Assembly: GCA_013335665.1 (NCBI GenBank)
Contig: JAAXVE010000067.1
Span: 1-5,304, forward strand
Length of the DNA stretch: 5,304 nt
DNA from: Candidatus Falkowiibacteriota bacterium
GTDB lineage: Bacteria; Patescibacteriota; Patescibacteriia; Patescibacteriales; GWE2-39-37
Direction of reading: 5' to 3'
Shown here: one piece after another, positions 1 to 5,277 of the stretch
Position numbering within the stretch: the stretch's first letter is position 1
Layout: every line of letters starts with the position of its first letter
The notes under the pieces: model-generated
Told to the model about the DNA's origin: nothing
The model's database searches: none
What the model saw: only the letters and a program-made list of their open reading frames with translations
Program-made: the position numbers and the translations under genes

Positions 1-96
1 CCCAAGGAGTTGAGCGGTATCAAGTCGCTGAAACTTAAGGAGTGTAACGTCTTGAAAAATTCCTATCTTCATCTTAAATATGATGTAATGAATTAG
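1..96 (+). CDS. Possible 3' end of a gene entering from the left (partial)
   Basis: The first frame is open from the window edge to a TAG at 94-96 and would give the last 31 residues of a protein, ending in YLHLKYDVMN. The main support is position: the stop lies 25 bases before a strong terminator, the usual distance. The stretch is too short to identify a family or to exclude chance. Another plus-strand frame is open to a TAA at 36-38, and one minus-strand frame is also open across this stretch, so the strand and frame remain uncertain. Confidence 0.3.
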   Translation, partial: PKELSGIKSLKLKECNVLKNSYLHLKYDVMN

Positions 97-121
97 TTGC
101 GTCATCTTGGATAAAAAAATT

Positions 122-157
122 CCCACCCCTAGCATTGCTTCGGGGTGGGTTTTGTTT
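122..157 (+). terminator. Rho-independent terminator, probably bidirectional
   Basis: CCCACCCC (122-129) pairs perfectly with GGGGTGGG (142-149). A 12-base loop lies between them, in which AGC/GCT can pair further. The stem is followed by TTTTGTTT (150-157). A run of seven A lies just upstream, so the minus-strand transcript would also carry a U-tract after the same stem. On the plus strand it would end whatever gene enters from the left and isolate it from the ABC transporter unit. Confidence 0.9.
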
Positions 158-214
158 AGAGTGTAAAATGTGTGTGCCTAAAAATCCATATGCCTGTTAT
201 TAATGTGAAAAAAT

Positions 215-249
215 AAGTCCGCGTTACTTAGTGCAGTTTGCGGGCTTTT
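215..249 (+). terminator. Weak terminator-like hairpin
   Basis: AAGTCCGC (215-222) pairs with GCGGGCTT (240-247), with one G-T wobble. The large loop covers 223-239, and the T run (246-249) partly belongs to the stem. It lies about 60 bases after the strong terminator, so it could catch read-through or end a short untranslated transcript. The long loop and short T run make it much weaker than the other terminators in the window. Confidence 0.3.
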
Positions 250-322
250 GCGGTTTAGGCGCATTGTTAGTGCGGCTGGAAATAACGGTGCCGACCCTTC
301 GAACGTAGTACGCCAATAGTGA

Positions 323-344
323 GGGCATTGTCAAGACATTGCTC
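323..344. repeat. Imperfect inverted repeat, possible operator
   Basis: The two 11-base halves of this dyad form nine Watson-Crick or G-T pairs around one T-T mismatch, centred on AA at 333-334; the core is TGTCAAGACA. The centre is only two bases, which favours a DNA site for a dimeric protein over an RNA hairpin. It lies about 55 bases before the candidate -35 of the ABC transporter unit. No cognate regulator is visible in the window. Confidence 0.3.
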
Positions 345-396
345 GAATATAAACATAAAAGGCTTAATGGTTAATAAAGCTCTGCCGTTGCAAGAC

Positions 397-432
397 TTGA
401 TAAAGTTTCTGGAATGGCTAATATGTGATAAT
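397..432 (+). promoter_or_regulatory. Candidate promoter(s) for the ABC transporter operon
   Basis: TTGATA (397-402) lies 16 bases before TAATAT (419-424). Slightly downstream, an extended -10 of the form TGT-GATAAT occupies 424-432 and could work with little -35. Either choice puts the transcript start near 431-440, giving a leader of roughly 60-70 bases before the ATG at 499. The AT-rich block is clear, but which hexamers are used is uncertain. Confidence 0.4.
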
Positions 433-446
433 ATAATGTTATAGGA

Positions 447-490
447 CAGCCTGGCAAGGCTGATTTTAAATTGGCGCTTTGGGCGCCAGT
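447..490 (+). promoter_or_regulatory. Two tandem hairpins in the ABC transporter leader
   Basis: The first hairpin pairs CAGCCT (447-452) with AGGCTG (457-462) around a GGCA loop. The second pairs ATTGGCGC (470-477) with GCGCCAGT (483-490), one pair being G-T, around a five-base loop. The second ends eight bases before the start codon. Neither is followed by a T run, so they are not ordinary terminators. No SD sequence lies between the second hairpin and the ATG. A role in translation control, mRNA stability or protein binding is inference. Confidence 0.5.
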
Positions 491-498
491 CTTACTTT

Positions 499-2247
499 AT
501 GGCAAGATATAGTTATCAAAATTTCGTTGATTCCAAGAAATTTAGTTGGAGCAATCTGATCAAGGCTATCTTATTCCTGTTCGGCCGAAAAAAGAAAGCC
601 TATATTCTTTGGTTGTCTTTTTTAATCGTTTTGCTTTTTTACGACATCGTTCCGCCATTGCTTATCGGCAAGACGGTTGATTTTTTCACGAACTACACAA
701 AAGGCGAACCGCTCACGACATTTTATTGGTACGCTTTCTTGCTTGGCTTTTTGACCGCAGTCGTTGCTTTTTTGCGCCTTTCCACCAAGCGTGGCTTGGC
801 TAATTTGCGCAACGAGATCACTTATGATATCAGGGTTAATGGCTTTGAGAAATTATTATCGCAGTCATTATTGGAACATGGCCAGGAAAATACAGGCTCT
901 AAGGAAATGAAAATCCAGAATGGCATCAGCTCGTTCAAAGGTTTATCGGGCATTCTGGATAACAGGCTGTTGCCAGCACTAACTTCGACAGTCGGCATAT
1001 TCGCAGTTTTCCTGCTTTTGAAGCCGGCATTCATCTTGGTGCTGGTCGTTTATCTAATTGGTCTTTTTTTAATTATAAACTATTTCAACGGTCGTTTGTT
1101 CGACTTGAGTGATGAACGAAACCGCGCCATGGAGGGTTCAAGCGGCTCGTACGTGGAGGGGTTGTCTAATATCATGGCAATCAAGTCGAACGGTGCAGAA
1201 CAGCATTTCAAGCAGTCGATTGCCGAAAAAGAAGAGCTGAGAAAAAAATTCGATCAGCAGATCATCATCTTGACGAACAACCAGTGGAAAGTTTTCCAAA
1301 TCGTAAATAGCGCGTATATCGGTTTGTTTTTGTTAATGGTCGGCCGCGGCGTCGCTGCCGGTACGATAACGGTCGGGGCTATTGTCATCTTCTTTTCATA
1401 CATTCAGAAATTAATCAGCGGCGCCACGCAGTTGATGGACGTTTACGGCGACGTGATCGACATCAAGGCGACGATTGGGCGCATGATGCTGATTTTTTGG
1501 GCTGATAATAGTGATGATGATGGCAATAAACCTTTTCCTGAATGGGATTCATTAAAAATAACTAAAGCCTCCTTTGCCTACAAGAAAGATGGCCGTCACG
1601 CAGCTGCTAAGGCAAATATTAGAAAGCTGGACTTGGAAATAAAAAAATTCCAAAAGGTCGGATTGGTTGGCACGACTGGCAGCGGCAAATCAACCTTGGC
1701 CAAGTTGCTTATCGGTCTTTATCGAATTGACAAAGGTGATTACTCAATCGGCGGAGTTGATTTTTATAGCATTAAGCGTGAGGAAATTTTTAAACATTGT
1801 GCGATCGTCCTGCAGGAATCGGAAATGTTCAACGTGACATTGCGGGAAAACATAGCGCTACATGGCGATTTTGATCAGCAGCTGTTTGACCGTGCCATTA
1901 GCATCGCTCAGCTTGGCGACGTCATTGCCAAACTGCCTAACGGTGTCGAAACCACAATCGGGGAACGCGGTTACCATCTCTCCGGTGGAGAACGTCAGCG
2001 CATCGGCATCGCCCGAGCTATCTATAAAGATCCAGAAATCATAATTTTCGATGAGGCGACCTCATCATTGGACATGGCCACGGAAAAGAAGATCCAGACA
2101 GCCCTAGCCAAAGAACTGAAACAAAAGACTATTATCATCGTTGCTCATCGCGTGAACACCTTGGAAGATGTCGATGTAATTTATCGCCTGCAGAACGGTG
2201 AAATTATAGAAAGCGGTAGTTATAAAGAATTTTTTGGCAAAAAATAA
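499..2247 (+). CDS. ABC exporter half-transporter (fused permease and ATPase)
   Basis: This 582-residue protein has the MsbA/LmrA-type exporter layout and the normal full length. Six membrane segments are seen at about 33-56, 73-93, 157-174, 176-195, 266-284 and 286-304. The ATPase follows from about residue 352, with A-loop Y361, Walker A GTTGSGKS (391-398, K397), Q-loop Q439, signature LSGGERQ (494-500), Walker B IIIFDE (514-519, catalytic E519), D-loop SSLD (522-525) and switch H550. All catalytic residues are present, so it is probably active as a homodimer in the cytoplasmic membrane; no partner half-transporter is nearby. The substrate (lipid, peptide or drug) cannot be read from the sequence. 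The ATG at 499 is the first conventional start after an in-frame TAG at 442-444. No SD is visible, and two hairpins precede the start. The HD-domain gene follows after four bases. Confidence 0.95.
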   Translation: MARYSYQNFVDSKKFSWSNLIKAILFLFGRKKKAYILWLSFLIVLLFYDIVPPLLIGKTVDFFTNYTKGEPLTTFYWYAFLLGFLTAVVAFLRLSTKRGLANLRNEITYDIRVNGFEKLLSQSLLEHGQENTGSKEMKIQNGISSFKGLSGILDNRLLPALTSTVGIFAVFLLLKPAFILVLVVYLIGLFLIINYFNGRLFDLSDERNRAMEGSSGSYVEGLSNIMAIKSNGAEQHFKQSIAEKEELRKKFDQQIIILTNNQWKVFQIVNSAYIGLFLLMVGRGVAAGTITVGAIVIFFSYIQKLISGATQLMDVYGDVIDIKATIGRMMLIFWADNSDDDGNKPFPEWDSLKITKASFAYKKDGRHAAAKANIRKLDLEIKKFQKVGLVGTTGSGKSTLAKLLIGLYRIDKGDYSIGGVDFYSIKREEIFKHCAIVLQESEMFNVTLRENIALHGDFDQQLFDRAISIAQLGDVIAKLPNGVETTIGERGYHLSGGERQRIGIARAIYKDPEIIIFDEATSSLDMATEKKIQTALAKELKQKTIIIVAHRVNTLEDVDVIYRLQNGEIIESGSYKEFFGKK

Positions 2248-2251
2248 TAAT

Positions 2252-2800
2252 ATGGATTCTTTACAGCAAAAAGCCGAGCAATTTTTAATCGATTCTTTTA
2301 CCAATGCAGGTAAGCCGACAGATATTGTACATGGCCAGAGGACGGCCTATTGGATTTCACACCTGAAAGCAGATGCTGATGAGGCCCTCATGGTTGCTGG
2401 TCTTTTGCATGATATCGAACGCGCTTTTCATGGAGATTGGAAAAAAGGTTCTGATGATCCTGCATTTTTACGCAAACACCAAGAGCTTAGCGCCAAGGAA
2501 GCTGCAAGGTTTTTGGAGGCCGTGCACGCGGGCAGGCCTTTTATTGAAAGAGTTAAACATCTTATTTTGAAACACGAGGAGGGTGGTGACGCTGAGCAGA
2601 ACATTTTGTGCGACGCTGATTGCTTGGCTTTTTTTGAGGAAAAGGCATTACGTCACGCCAAGGAAGCAGCGAGAAGTGGTGCGGTTAAAGCAGTAAAGAG
2701 ACGCTTGGACCATGTGCTGTCTCGGGTATCATCAAGGGAGGCTAGGCGGGTGGCGCAAGTTTATTACACTGAGGCTATGATAATTTTGGGAGTTGAATAA
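2252..2800 (+). CDS. HD-domain phosphohydrolase-like protein
   Basis: The 182-residue protein shows the spaced histidine/aspartate pattern of the HD superfamily. H27 lies in VHGQR, the HD pair H53-D54 in LLHDIE, H76 in RKHQE, H108 in LKHEEGGD, and aspartates D121/D123 in CDADCLAFFE. These would bind one or two metal ions and hydrolyse a phosphate ester, probably of a nucleotide, in the cytoplasm; the substrate is unknown. The C-terminal third is helical and basic. The GQR and HEEGGD...DAD pattern recalls DUF4202-type proteins, from memory only. I chose the ATG at 2252, four bases after the transporter stop. A TTG at 2234 would add six residues and overlap the transporter by 14 bases. No SD is seen, so translation is probably coupled to the transporter. 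Confidence 0.85.
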   Translation: MDSLQQKAEQFLIDSFTNAGKPTDIVHGQRTAYWISHLKADADEALMVAGLLHDIERAFHGDWKKGSDDPAFLRKHQELSAKEAARFLEAVHAGRPFIERVKHLILKHEEGGDAEQNILCDADCLAFFEEKALRHAKEAARSGAVKAVKRRLDHVLSRVSSREARRVAQVYYTEAMIILGVE

Positions 2801-2807
2801 AATGATT

Positions 2808-2840
2808 CGAGCCTGCCTTACGCACAGTAAGACAGGCTCG
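2808..2840. terminator. Long hairpin between convergent genes
   Basis: The arms 2808-2821 and 2827-2840 pair over 14 positions with a single C-A mismatch (2816/2832), closing a five-base GCACA loop. The hairpin starts eight bases after the HD gene stop and ends six bases before the stop of the minus-strand gene, so it probably serves both as a shared terminator. The downstream tract is poor on either strand (TTAATTT on plus; ATCATTTTATT on minus). It may therefore act mainly as an mRNA 3' end or block to degradation. Confidence 0.7.
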
Positions 2841-2845
2841 TTAAT

Positions 2846-3097
2846 TTAGATTACGGTCTGTTGCAAGATGGCTTGGAATCTGATAGATTCGTGTTCAGTG
2901 CTGCTCATGACATCATCGCGAAATTTCCAAGACAGGTAGAGATCATCCATGATGGGCTCTACCATACTGTCAGGGAAAATGCCATTGTCCGAAATTCTTT
3001 CGGCGCGTTCCAAGATTTGCCTACCCTGATCACTAATTGAGTCAGCGTTGTCCTTAACGAACTTTTTGACATTACCTATGCTGAATAGGGTATACAT
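2846..3097 (-). CDS. Small protein of unknown function (83 aa)
   Basis: I do not recognise this protein. It is soluble, rich in charged residues and likely mostly helical. It has no cysteine, no membrane segment and no visible catalytic motif. Its first half (MYTLFSIGNVKKFVKDNADSIS and onward) and the DDLYLSWKFRDDV stretch look like ordinary helices. It is judged real because of its surroundings: a GAGGTG Shine-Dalgarno before the ATG, a good minus-strand promoter about 90 bases upstream with a consensus TTGACA, and a hairpin right after the stop. It converges on the HD gene and diverges from the Nudix gene, so it is a single-gene unit. A small regulatory or binding protein is possible, but that is a guess. 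Confidence 0.7.
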   Translation of the reverse strand: MYTLFSIGNVKKFVKDNADSISDQGRQILERAERISDNGIFPDSMVEPIMDDLYLSWKFRDDVMSSTEHESIRFQAILQQTVI

Positions 3098-3101
3098 TTC
3101 A

Positions 3102-3107
3102 CACCTC
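3102..3107 (-). promoter_or_regulatory. Shine-Dalgarno of the 83-aa minus-strand gene
   Basis: Read on the minus strand, GAGGTG stands four bases before the ATG; its GAGG core is six bases away. It fixes the start at 3097. It is one of only two strong SD sequences in the window. Confidence 0.7.
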
Positions 3108-3164
3108 GTTTGCAGTATTGTGAAAAGCTGCTAATTTAGAATGTACGAAAAGGCAATCTGGCAA

Positions 3165-3191
3165 TTTATAACAAATTACAAGTCATGTCAA
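3165..3191 (-). promoter_or_regulatory. Promoter of the 83-aa minus-strand gene
   Basis: On the minus strand a consensus -35 TTGACA (3186-3191) is followed after 15 bases by TATAAA (3165-3170). A TGT immediately before it makes an extended -10. Transcription would start near 3158, leaving a leader of about 60 bases. The -35 lies just before the Nudix start codon on the other strand, so the two divergent genes share a very tight control region. Confidence 0.55.
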
Positions 3192-3195
3192 TCAT

Positions 3196-3636
3196 ATGAC
3201 CAGTAAGGAAAAATTCAAAGCATATGCATCCGCTTATGTTATTTTAATGAAAGATGGCCAGGTTTTGCTGTCTCGTCGCGCCAATACTGGCTACAGGGAC
3301 GGTATGTATAGCTTGGTAGCTGGACATTTCGAGGGCGGGGAGACTGCCAAACAATGCATTATGCGCGAGGCAGCTGAGGAGGCTGGCATATCGTTAAATC
3401 CCGACGATTTGGAAGTGGCTTATTGCCTGCACAGGCTTTCGTTGGATCGGGAATACTTCGATGTTTTTTTGACGGCTGAAAAGTGGCAAGGTGAAATCGT
3501 TAACATGGAGCCGGAAAAATGCGGAGGACTTGAATGGTTTCCGTTGAATGATTTGCCTACTGAAGTTATTCCCGAGGTCAGGCAAGCGATTGAGCATATT
3601 GGTCAGGGAATTCATTTTGGCGAAATAGGCTGGTAA
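3196..3636 (+). CDS. Nudix hydrolase (MutT-like)
   Basis: The 146-residue protein carries a perfect Nudix box at residues 43-65 (GHFEGGE, seven residues, REAAEEAGI), whose glutamates bind the catalytic metal. Before it lies the usual first strand ILMKDGQVLLSRR, then NTGYRDGMYSLVAGH; after it comes a WFPLNDLP segment typical of the fold. Such enzymes cleave X-linked nucleoside diphosphates, often removing damaged or surplus nucleotides; the substrate here cannot be assigned. Length is normal for a single-domain Nudix protein. The ATG at 3196 is the only conventional start after an in-frame TAA (3169-3171). No SD precedes it and I see no convincing plus-strand promoter. It appears to stand alone, divergent from the 83-residue gene and followed by the promoter of the next gene. 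Confidence 0.92.
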   Translation: MTSKEKFKAYASAYVILMKDGQVLLSRRANTGYRDGMYSLVAGHFEGGETAKQCIMREAAEEAGISLNPDDLEVAYCLHRLSLDREYFDVFLTAEKWQGEIVNMEPEKCGGLEWFPLNDLPTEVIPEVRQAIEHIGQGIHFGEIGW

Positions 3637-3657
3637 AAAAGGCGGCCGGGTTTTTTA

Positions 3658-3686
3658 TTGACAATTTCAAATAAAACATTTATAGT
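3658..3686 (+). promoter_or_regulatory. Strong sigma70-type promoter
   Basis: A consensus TTGACA (3658-3663) and TATAGT (3681-3686) are separated by the ideal 17 bases. A second possible -10, TAGTAT, overlaps at 3683-3688. The start site is expected near 3693, giving a leader of about 70 bases before the ATG at 3762. This is the best promoter in the window, and it lies only 22 bases after the Nudix stop. Confidence 0.8.
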
Positions 3687-3747
3687 ATACCATTGAACTT
3701 TGCGTCCTTTTTGATTTTGAATATGTAAAAGAAGCGAAAATAACTTT

Positions 3748-3753
3748 GGAGGT
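3748..3753 (+). promoter_or_regulatory. Strong Shine-Dalgarno
   Basis: GGAGGT lies eight bases before the ATG at 3762, close to the optimum. It settles the start of the membrane-anchored unknown protein and suggests efficient translation. Confidence 0.85.
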
Positions 3754-3761
3754 AGTCAAGC

Positions 3762-4289
3762 ATGGGAAATGAAATTCACGCAAATGGAGTAGTTATGGTT
3801 ATTTCCTTGTCTGTTTTTGCCGTTGTTGCGGTCTTGTGCGTTACGTATGTCAGAGCCAGATTTTTTGGCGGCAACAAGACCGTCCAAGAGCCTCAACAAT
3901 TACCAAAAAAACTCGAAGGCGTTCTTGGGACGATCAATAACGCAGTCGAATGGAGTAAGGTGGCAAGGACAGGGACGTTTTCAATCTTCTTTGAATTCAA
4001 TCTTTCCTTTATTGATGGCAAGATCAAAGCGATCAAATACGTGAACGGAGGCTACCCCTTTGATGCCTTAGATCGTCACACGGTTCCTGTGTGCCACATT
4101 GGCCCATATCTGACTCCACGGGGAATTACCATGGAGGAAGGAATGGCCTTGCTGATCGAGCCTGAAGAATTGATGGTGACGGGGGCTCAAGAATTTCTTG
4201 TTTGTATTGCCGGCACTATCAAGGACGGCAAGATTATTCCCAACAGTTTTCATGGGAAGAAGGGAGGTTACCCATTAGCGGTTTCATAG
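3762..4289 (+). CDS. Membrane-anchored protein of unknown function (175 aa)
   Basis: I do not recognise the family. Residues about 9-30 form one strongly hydrophobic membrane segment, followed by RARFF. The basic side after the segment predicts the short N-terminus outside and the rest in the cytoplasm, though a signal-anchor in the opposite sense cannot be excluded. A polar linker (about 36-50) leads to a folded domain of about 125 residues with alternating strand-like stretches (FSIFFEFNLSFIDGKIKAIKY, then MALLIEPEELMV, FLVCIAGTIKDGKII). This suggests a beta-rich fold. Cysteines 111 and 148 lie in the domain. There is no cleavage site, lipobox or catalytic motif. The gene has its own consensus promoter, a strong SD and a strong terminator, so it is a single-gene unit likely to be well expressed. 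Confidence 0.85.
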   Translation: MGNEIHANGVVMVISLSVFAVVAVLCVTYVRARFFGGNKTVQEPQQLPKKLEGVLGTINNAVEWSKVARTGTFSIFFEFNLSFIDGKIKAIKYVNGGYPFDALDRHTVPVCHIGPYLTPRGITMEEGMALLIEPEELMVTGAQEFLVCIAGTIKDGKIIPNSFHGKKGGYPLAVS

Positions 4290-4301
4290 CTGGTGGATCA
4301 G

Positions 4302-4332
4302 GGGCCTGGAGAAAATCCAGGCCTATTTTTTT
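4302..4332 (+). terminator. Rho-independent terminator
   Basis: GGCCTGGA (4303-4310) pairs perfectly with TCCAGGCC (4316-4323), and G4302-T4324 adds a wobble pair. The loop is GAAAA. An A and seven T (4326-4332) follow directly. It ends the membrane-protein transcript 13 bases after its stop. Confidence 0.93.
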
Positions 4333-4356
4333 ATCTAAAAAATCATAGGTCTTTGT

Positions 4357-4384
4357 TTGATAATTGGCGGATATGTGGTAGTAT
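4357..4384 (+). promoter_or_regulatory. Promoter of the CutA-Nudix operon, almost touching the start codon
   Basis: TTGATA (4357-4362) and TAGTAT (4379-4384) are 16 bases apart, and TGG directly before the -10 makes it an extended type. The -10 ends ten bases before the ATG at 4395. Normal initiation near 4389-4392 would therefore leave an untranslated leader of only about three to six bases. Confidence 0.55.
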
Positions 4385-4394
4385 TTGAAAAAGT

Positions 4395-4709
4395 ATGGGA
4401 TTTATAATTATCTACATCACACATCCGGACATGAAGACCGCTAAGAAGATAGCGGCTCATTTGTTGGCGCAGCGCTTGATTGCTTGTGCTAATTTTTTTC
4501 CGATCAAGAGTTCGTATTGGTGGCAAGGAAAGATTGAAAATGCAAAAGAAGTGGTGACGCTCGTCAAGACTTCTAAGAAAAATTGGAACAAGGTAAAGTC
4601 GGAAGTGAAAAAGATCCATCCATATGACACCCCGTGCATTATACGCATGGAAGCAACCGCCAATGCTGATTACGAAAAATGGATAAAGGATGTTATAAGT
4701 GAAAAATAG
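4395..4709 (+). CDS. cutA: CutA family protein (divalent cation tolerance)
   Basis: At 104 residues this has the standard length of CutA1, a small cytoplasmic protein that forms very stable trimers. Family landmarks are present in order: the opening strand FIIIYITHPD, the helix of LLAQRLIACANFFP with C31, YWWQGKIE (41-48), EVVTLVKTS (52-60), then the signature HPYDTP (75-80) and the closing DYEKWI. CutA was linked genetically to copper and other divalent metal tolerance in Escherichia coli, but its molecular role remains unsettled. No SD is visible; the promoter placement suggests a very short leader. The stop codon abuts the ATG of the second Nudix gene, so the two are almost certainly co-transcribed and probably translationally coupled. 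Confidence 0.93.
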   Translation: MGFIIIYITHPDMKTAKKIAAHLLAQRLIACANFFPIKSSYWWQGKIENAKEVVTLVKTSKKNWNKVKSEVKKIHPYDTPCIIRMEATANADYEKWIKDVISEK

Positions 4710-5234
4710 ATGTGGAAGAAATTGTCATCAAAAGAGATTTTTAACCATCCTCGTTTGACTTTGATTGAGGACGAAGTCTTACTGCCTAGCGGTATTAAGA
4801 CAACTTATCTTAGGTTTAAAGACTCTGCCGATTGCTCCGTGACCATCATAGCTAAAAGACCGGATGGCAAGATCCTGCTTCAGCGGGAGTACTCTTATCC
4901 GCCAGACAAGTATTTGTTGCAATTTCCAGGCGGTGATGTGGTGGCGGGCGAGTCGCCAGAAATTGGCGCTAATCGGGAATTGGCCGAAGAGATGGGTTTA
5001 AAAGGAAACACGCTGAAACTGCTCGGAAGCTACCTGATGAGCAACCGTCGTTCAGCGAAGATGATGCATGTCTATGTTGCCACTGACCTTAAAGAATTCT
5101 CCCTGGACGCGGATCCAGAAGAAGATATAGAGGCGCTGTGGTTTGACGAAGCGGAAATAGCGGACATGATAAAATGCAGGGAGATTATTAACGCCCACAC
5201 GCTGGCATCCTGGGGCATGTATCGAAGCCAGTAG
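4710..5234 (+). CDS. Nudix hydrolase, ADP-ribose pyrophosphatase-like
   Basis: The 174-residue protein has a complete Nudix box at residues 75-97 (GDVVAGE, seven residues, RELAEEMGL). The layout is that of the ADP-ribose pyrophosphatase (NudF-like) group. An N-terminal strand region precedes the box (HPRLTLIEDEVLLPSG, residues 13-28), then VTIIAKRPDGKILLQREYSYP (44-64) and QFPGG. The C-terminal part has HVYVATDL and the acidic DADPEEDIEALWF. Such enzymes split ADP-ribose or related sugar nucleotides in the cytoplasm; the exact substrate is inferred. It differs clearly from the shorter Nudix protein encoded at 3196-3636, so the two are not a recent duplication. The ATG directly follows the CutA stop with zero spacing; GAAAAATAG in front is not a good SD, which favours coupled translation. 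Confidence 0.92.
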   Translation: MWKKLSSKEIFNHPRLTLIEDEVLLPSGIKTTYLRFKDSADCSVTIIAKRPDGKILLQREYSYPPDKYLLQFPGGDVVAGESPEIGANRELAEEMGLKGNTLKLLGSYLMSNRRSAKMMHVYVATDLKEFSLDADPEEDIEALWFDEAEIADMIKCREIINAHTLASWGMYRSQ

Positions 5235-5277
5235 TTATCAATAAAAGATTATTTAATTCCATGTGGGGACAAGCTAG

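Larger units (their letters stand above)
158..396. other. Intergenic stretch without a convincing gene
   Basis: No frame here combines a start codon, a ribosome binding site and useful length; the longest candidates are below 30 codons. Two structures are visible. One is a terminator-like hairpin, with arms at 215-222 and 240-247 (eight pairs, one G-T), a 17-base loop and TTTT at 246-249. The other is a 22-base imperfect dyad at 323-344. Both could be regulatory, a small RNA or decay products of older sequence. I do not recognise a known structured RNA family. Confidence 0.5.

Noticed and set aside
1..73. Minus-strand frame starting MKIGIFQDVTLLKF and running off the left edge.
   Set aside because: There is no SD and no promoter, and a strong terminator lies directly upstream on that strand. 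The plus-strand gene tail fits the terminator better, though neither is proven.
178..264. Minus-strand 28-codon frame (MRLNRKSPQTALSN...), lying between a TTGACA on that strand and the bidirectional terminator.
   Set aside because: It has no SD and only a poor -10, and the length is easily reached by chance. The arrangement is suggestive but not enough to call a gene.
298..304. TTCGAAC, resembling a tRNA T-loop.
   Set aside because: The flanking five bases do not pair to form a T-stem, and no anticodon or acceptor arm is found around it.
2234..2251. Upstream TTG start for the HD gene, adding six residues (MAKNNN).
   Set aside because: There is no SD for it and it overlaps the transporter; the ATG at 2252, four bases after the stop, is the simpler choice.
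3635..3656. GC-rich GGCGGCCGGG between a run of A and a run of six T after the Nudix gene, like a terminator.
   Set aside because: The GC core cannot form a stem with a proper loop; only the A and T runs pair. It may be weak or degenerate, but it is not a supported terminator.
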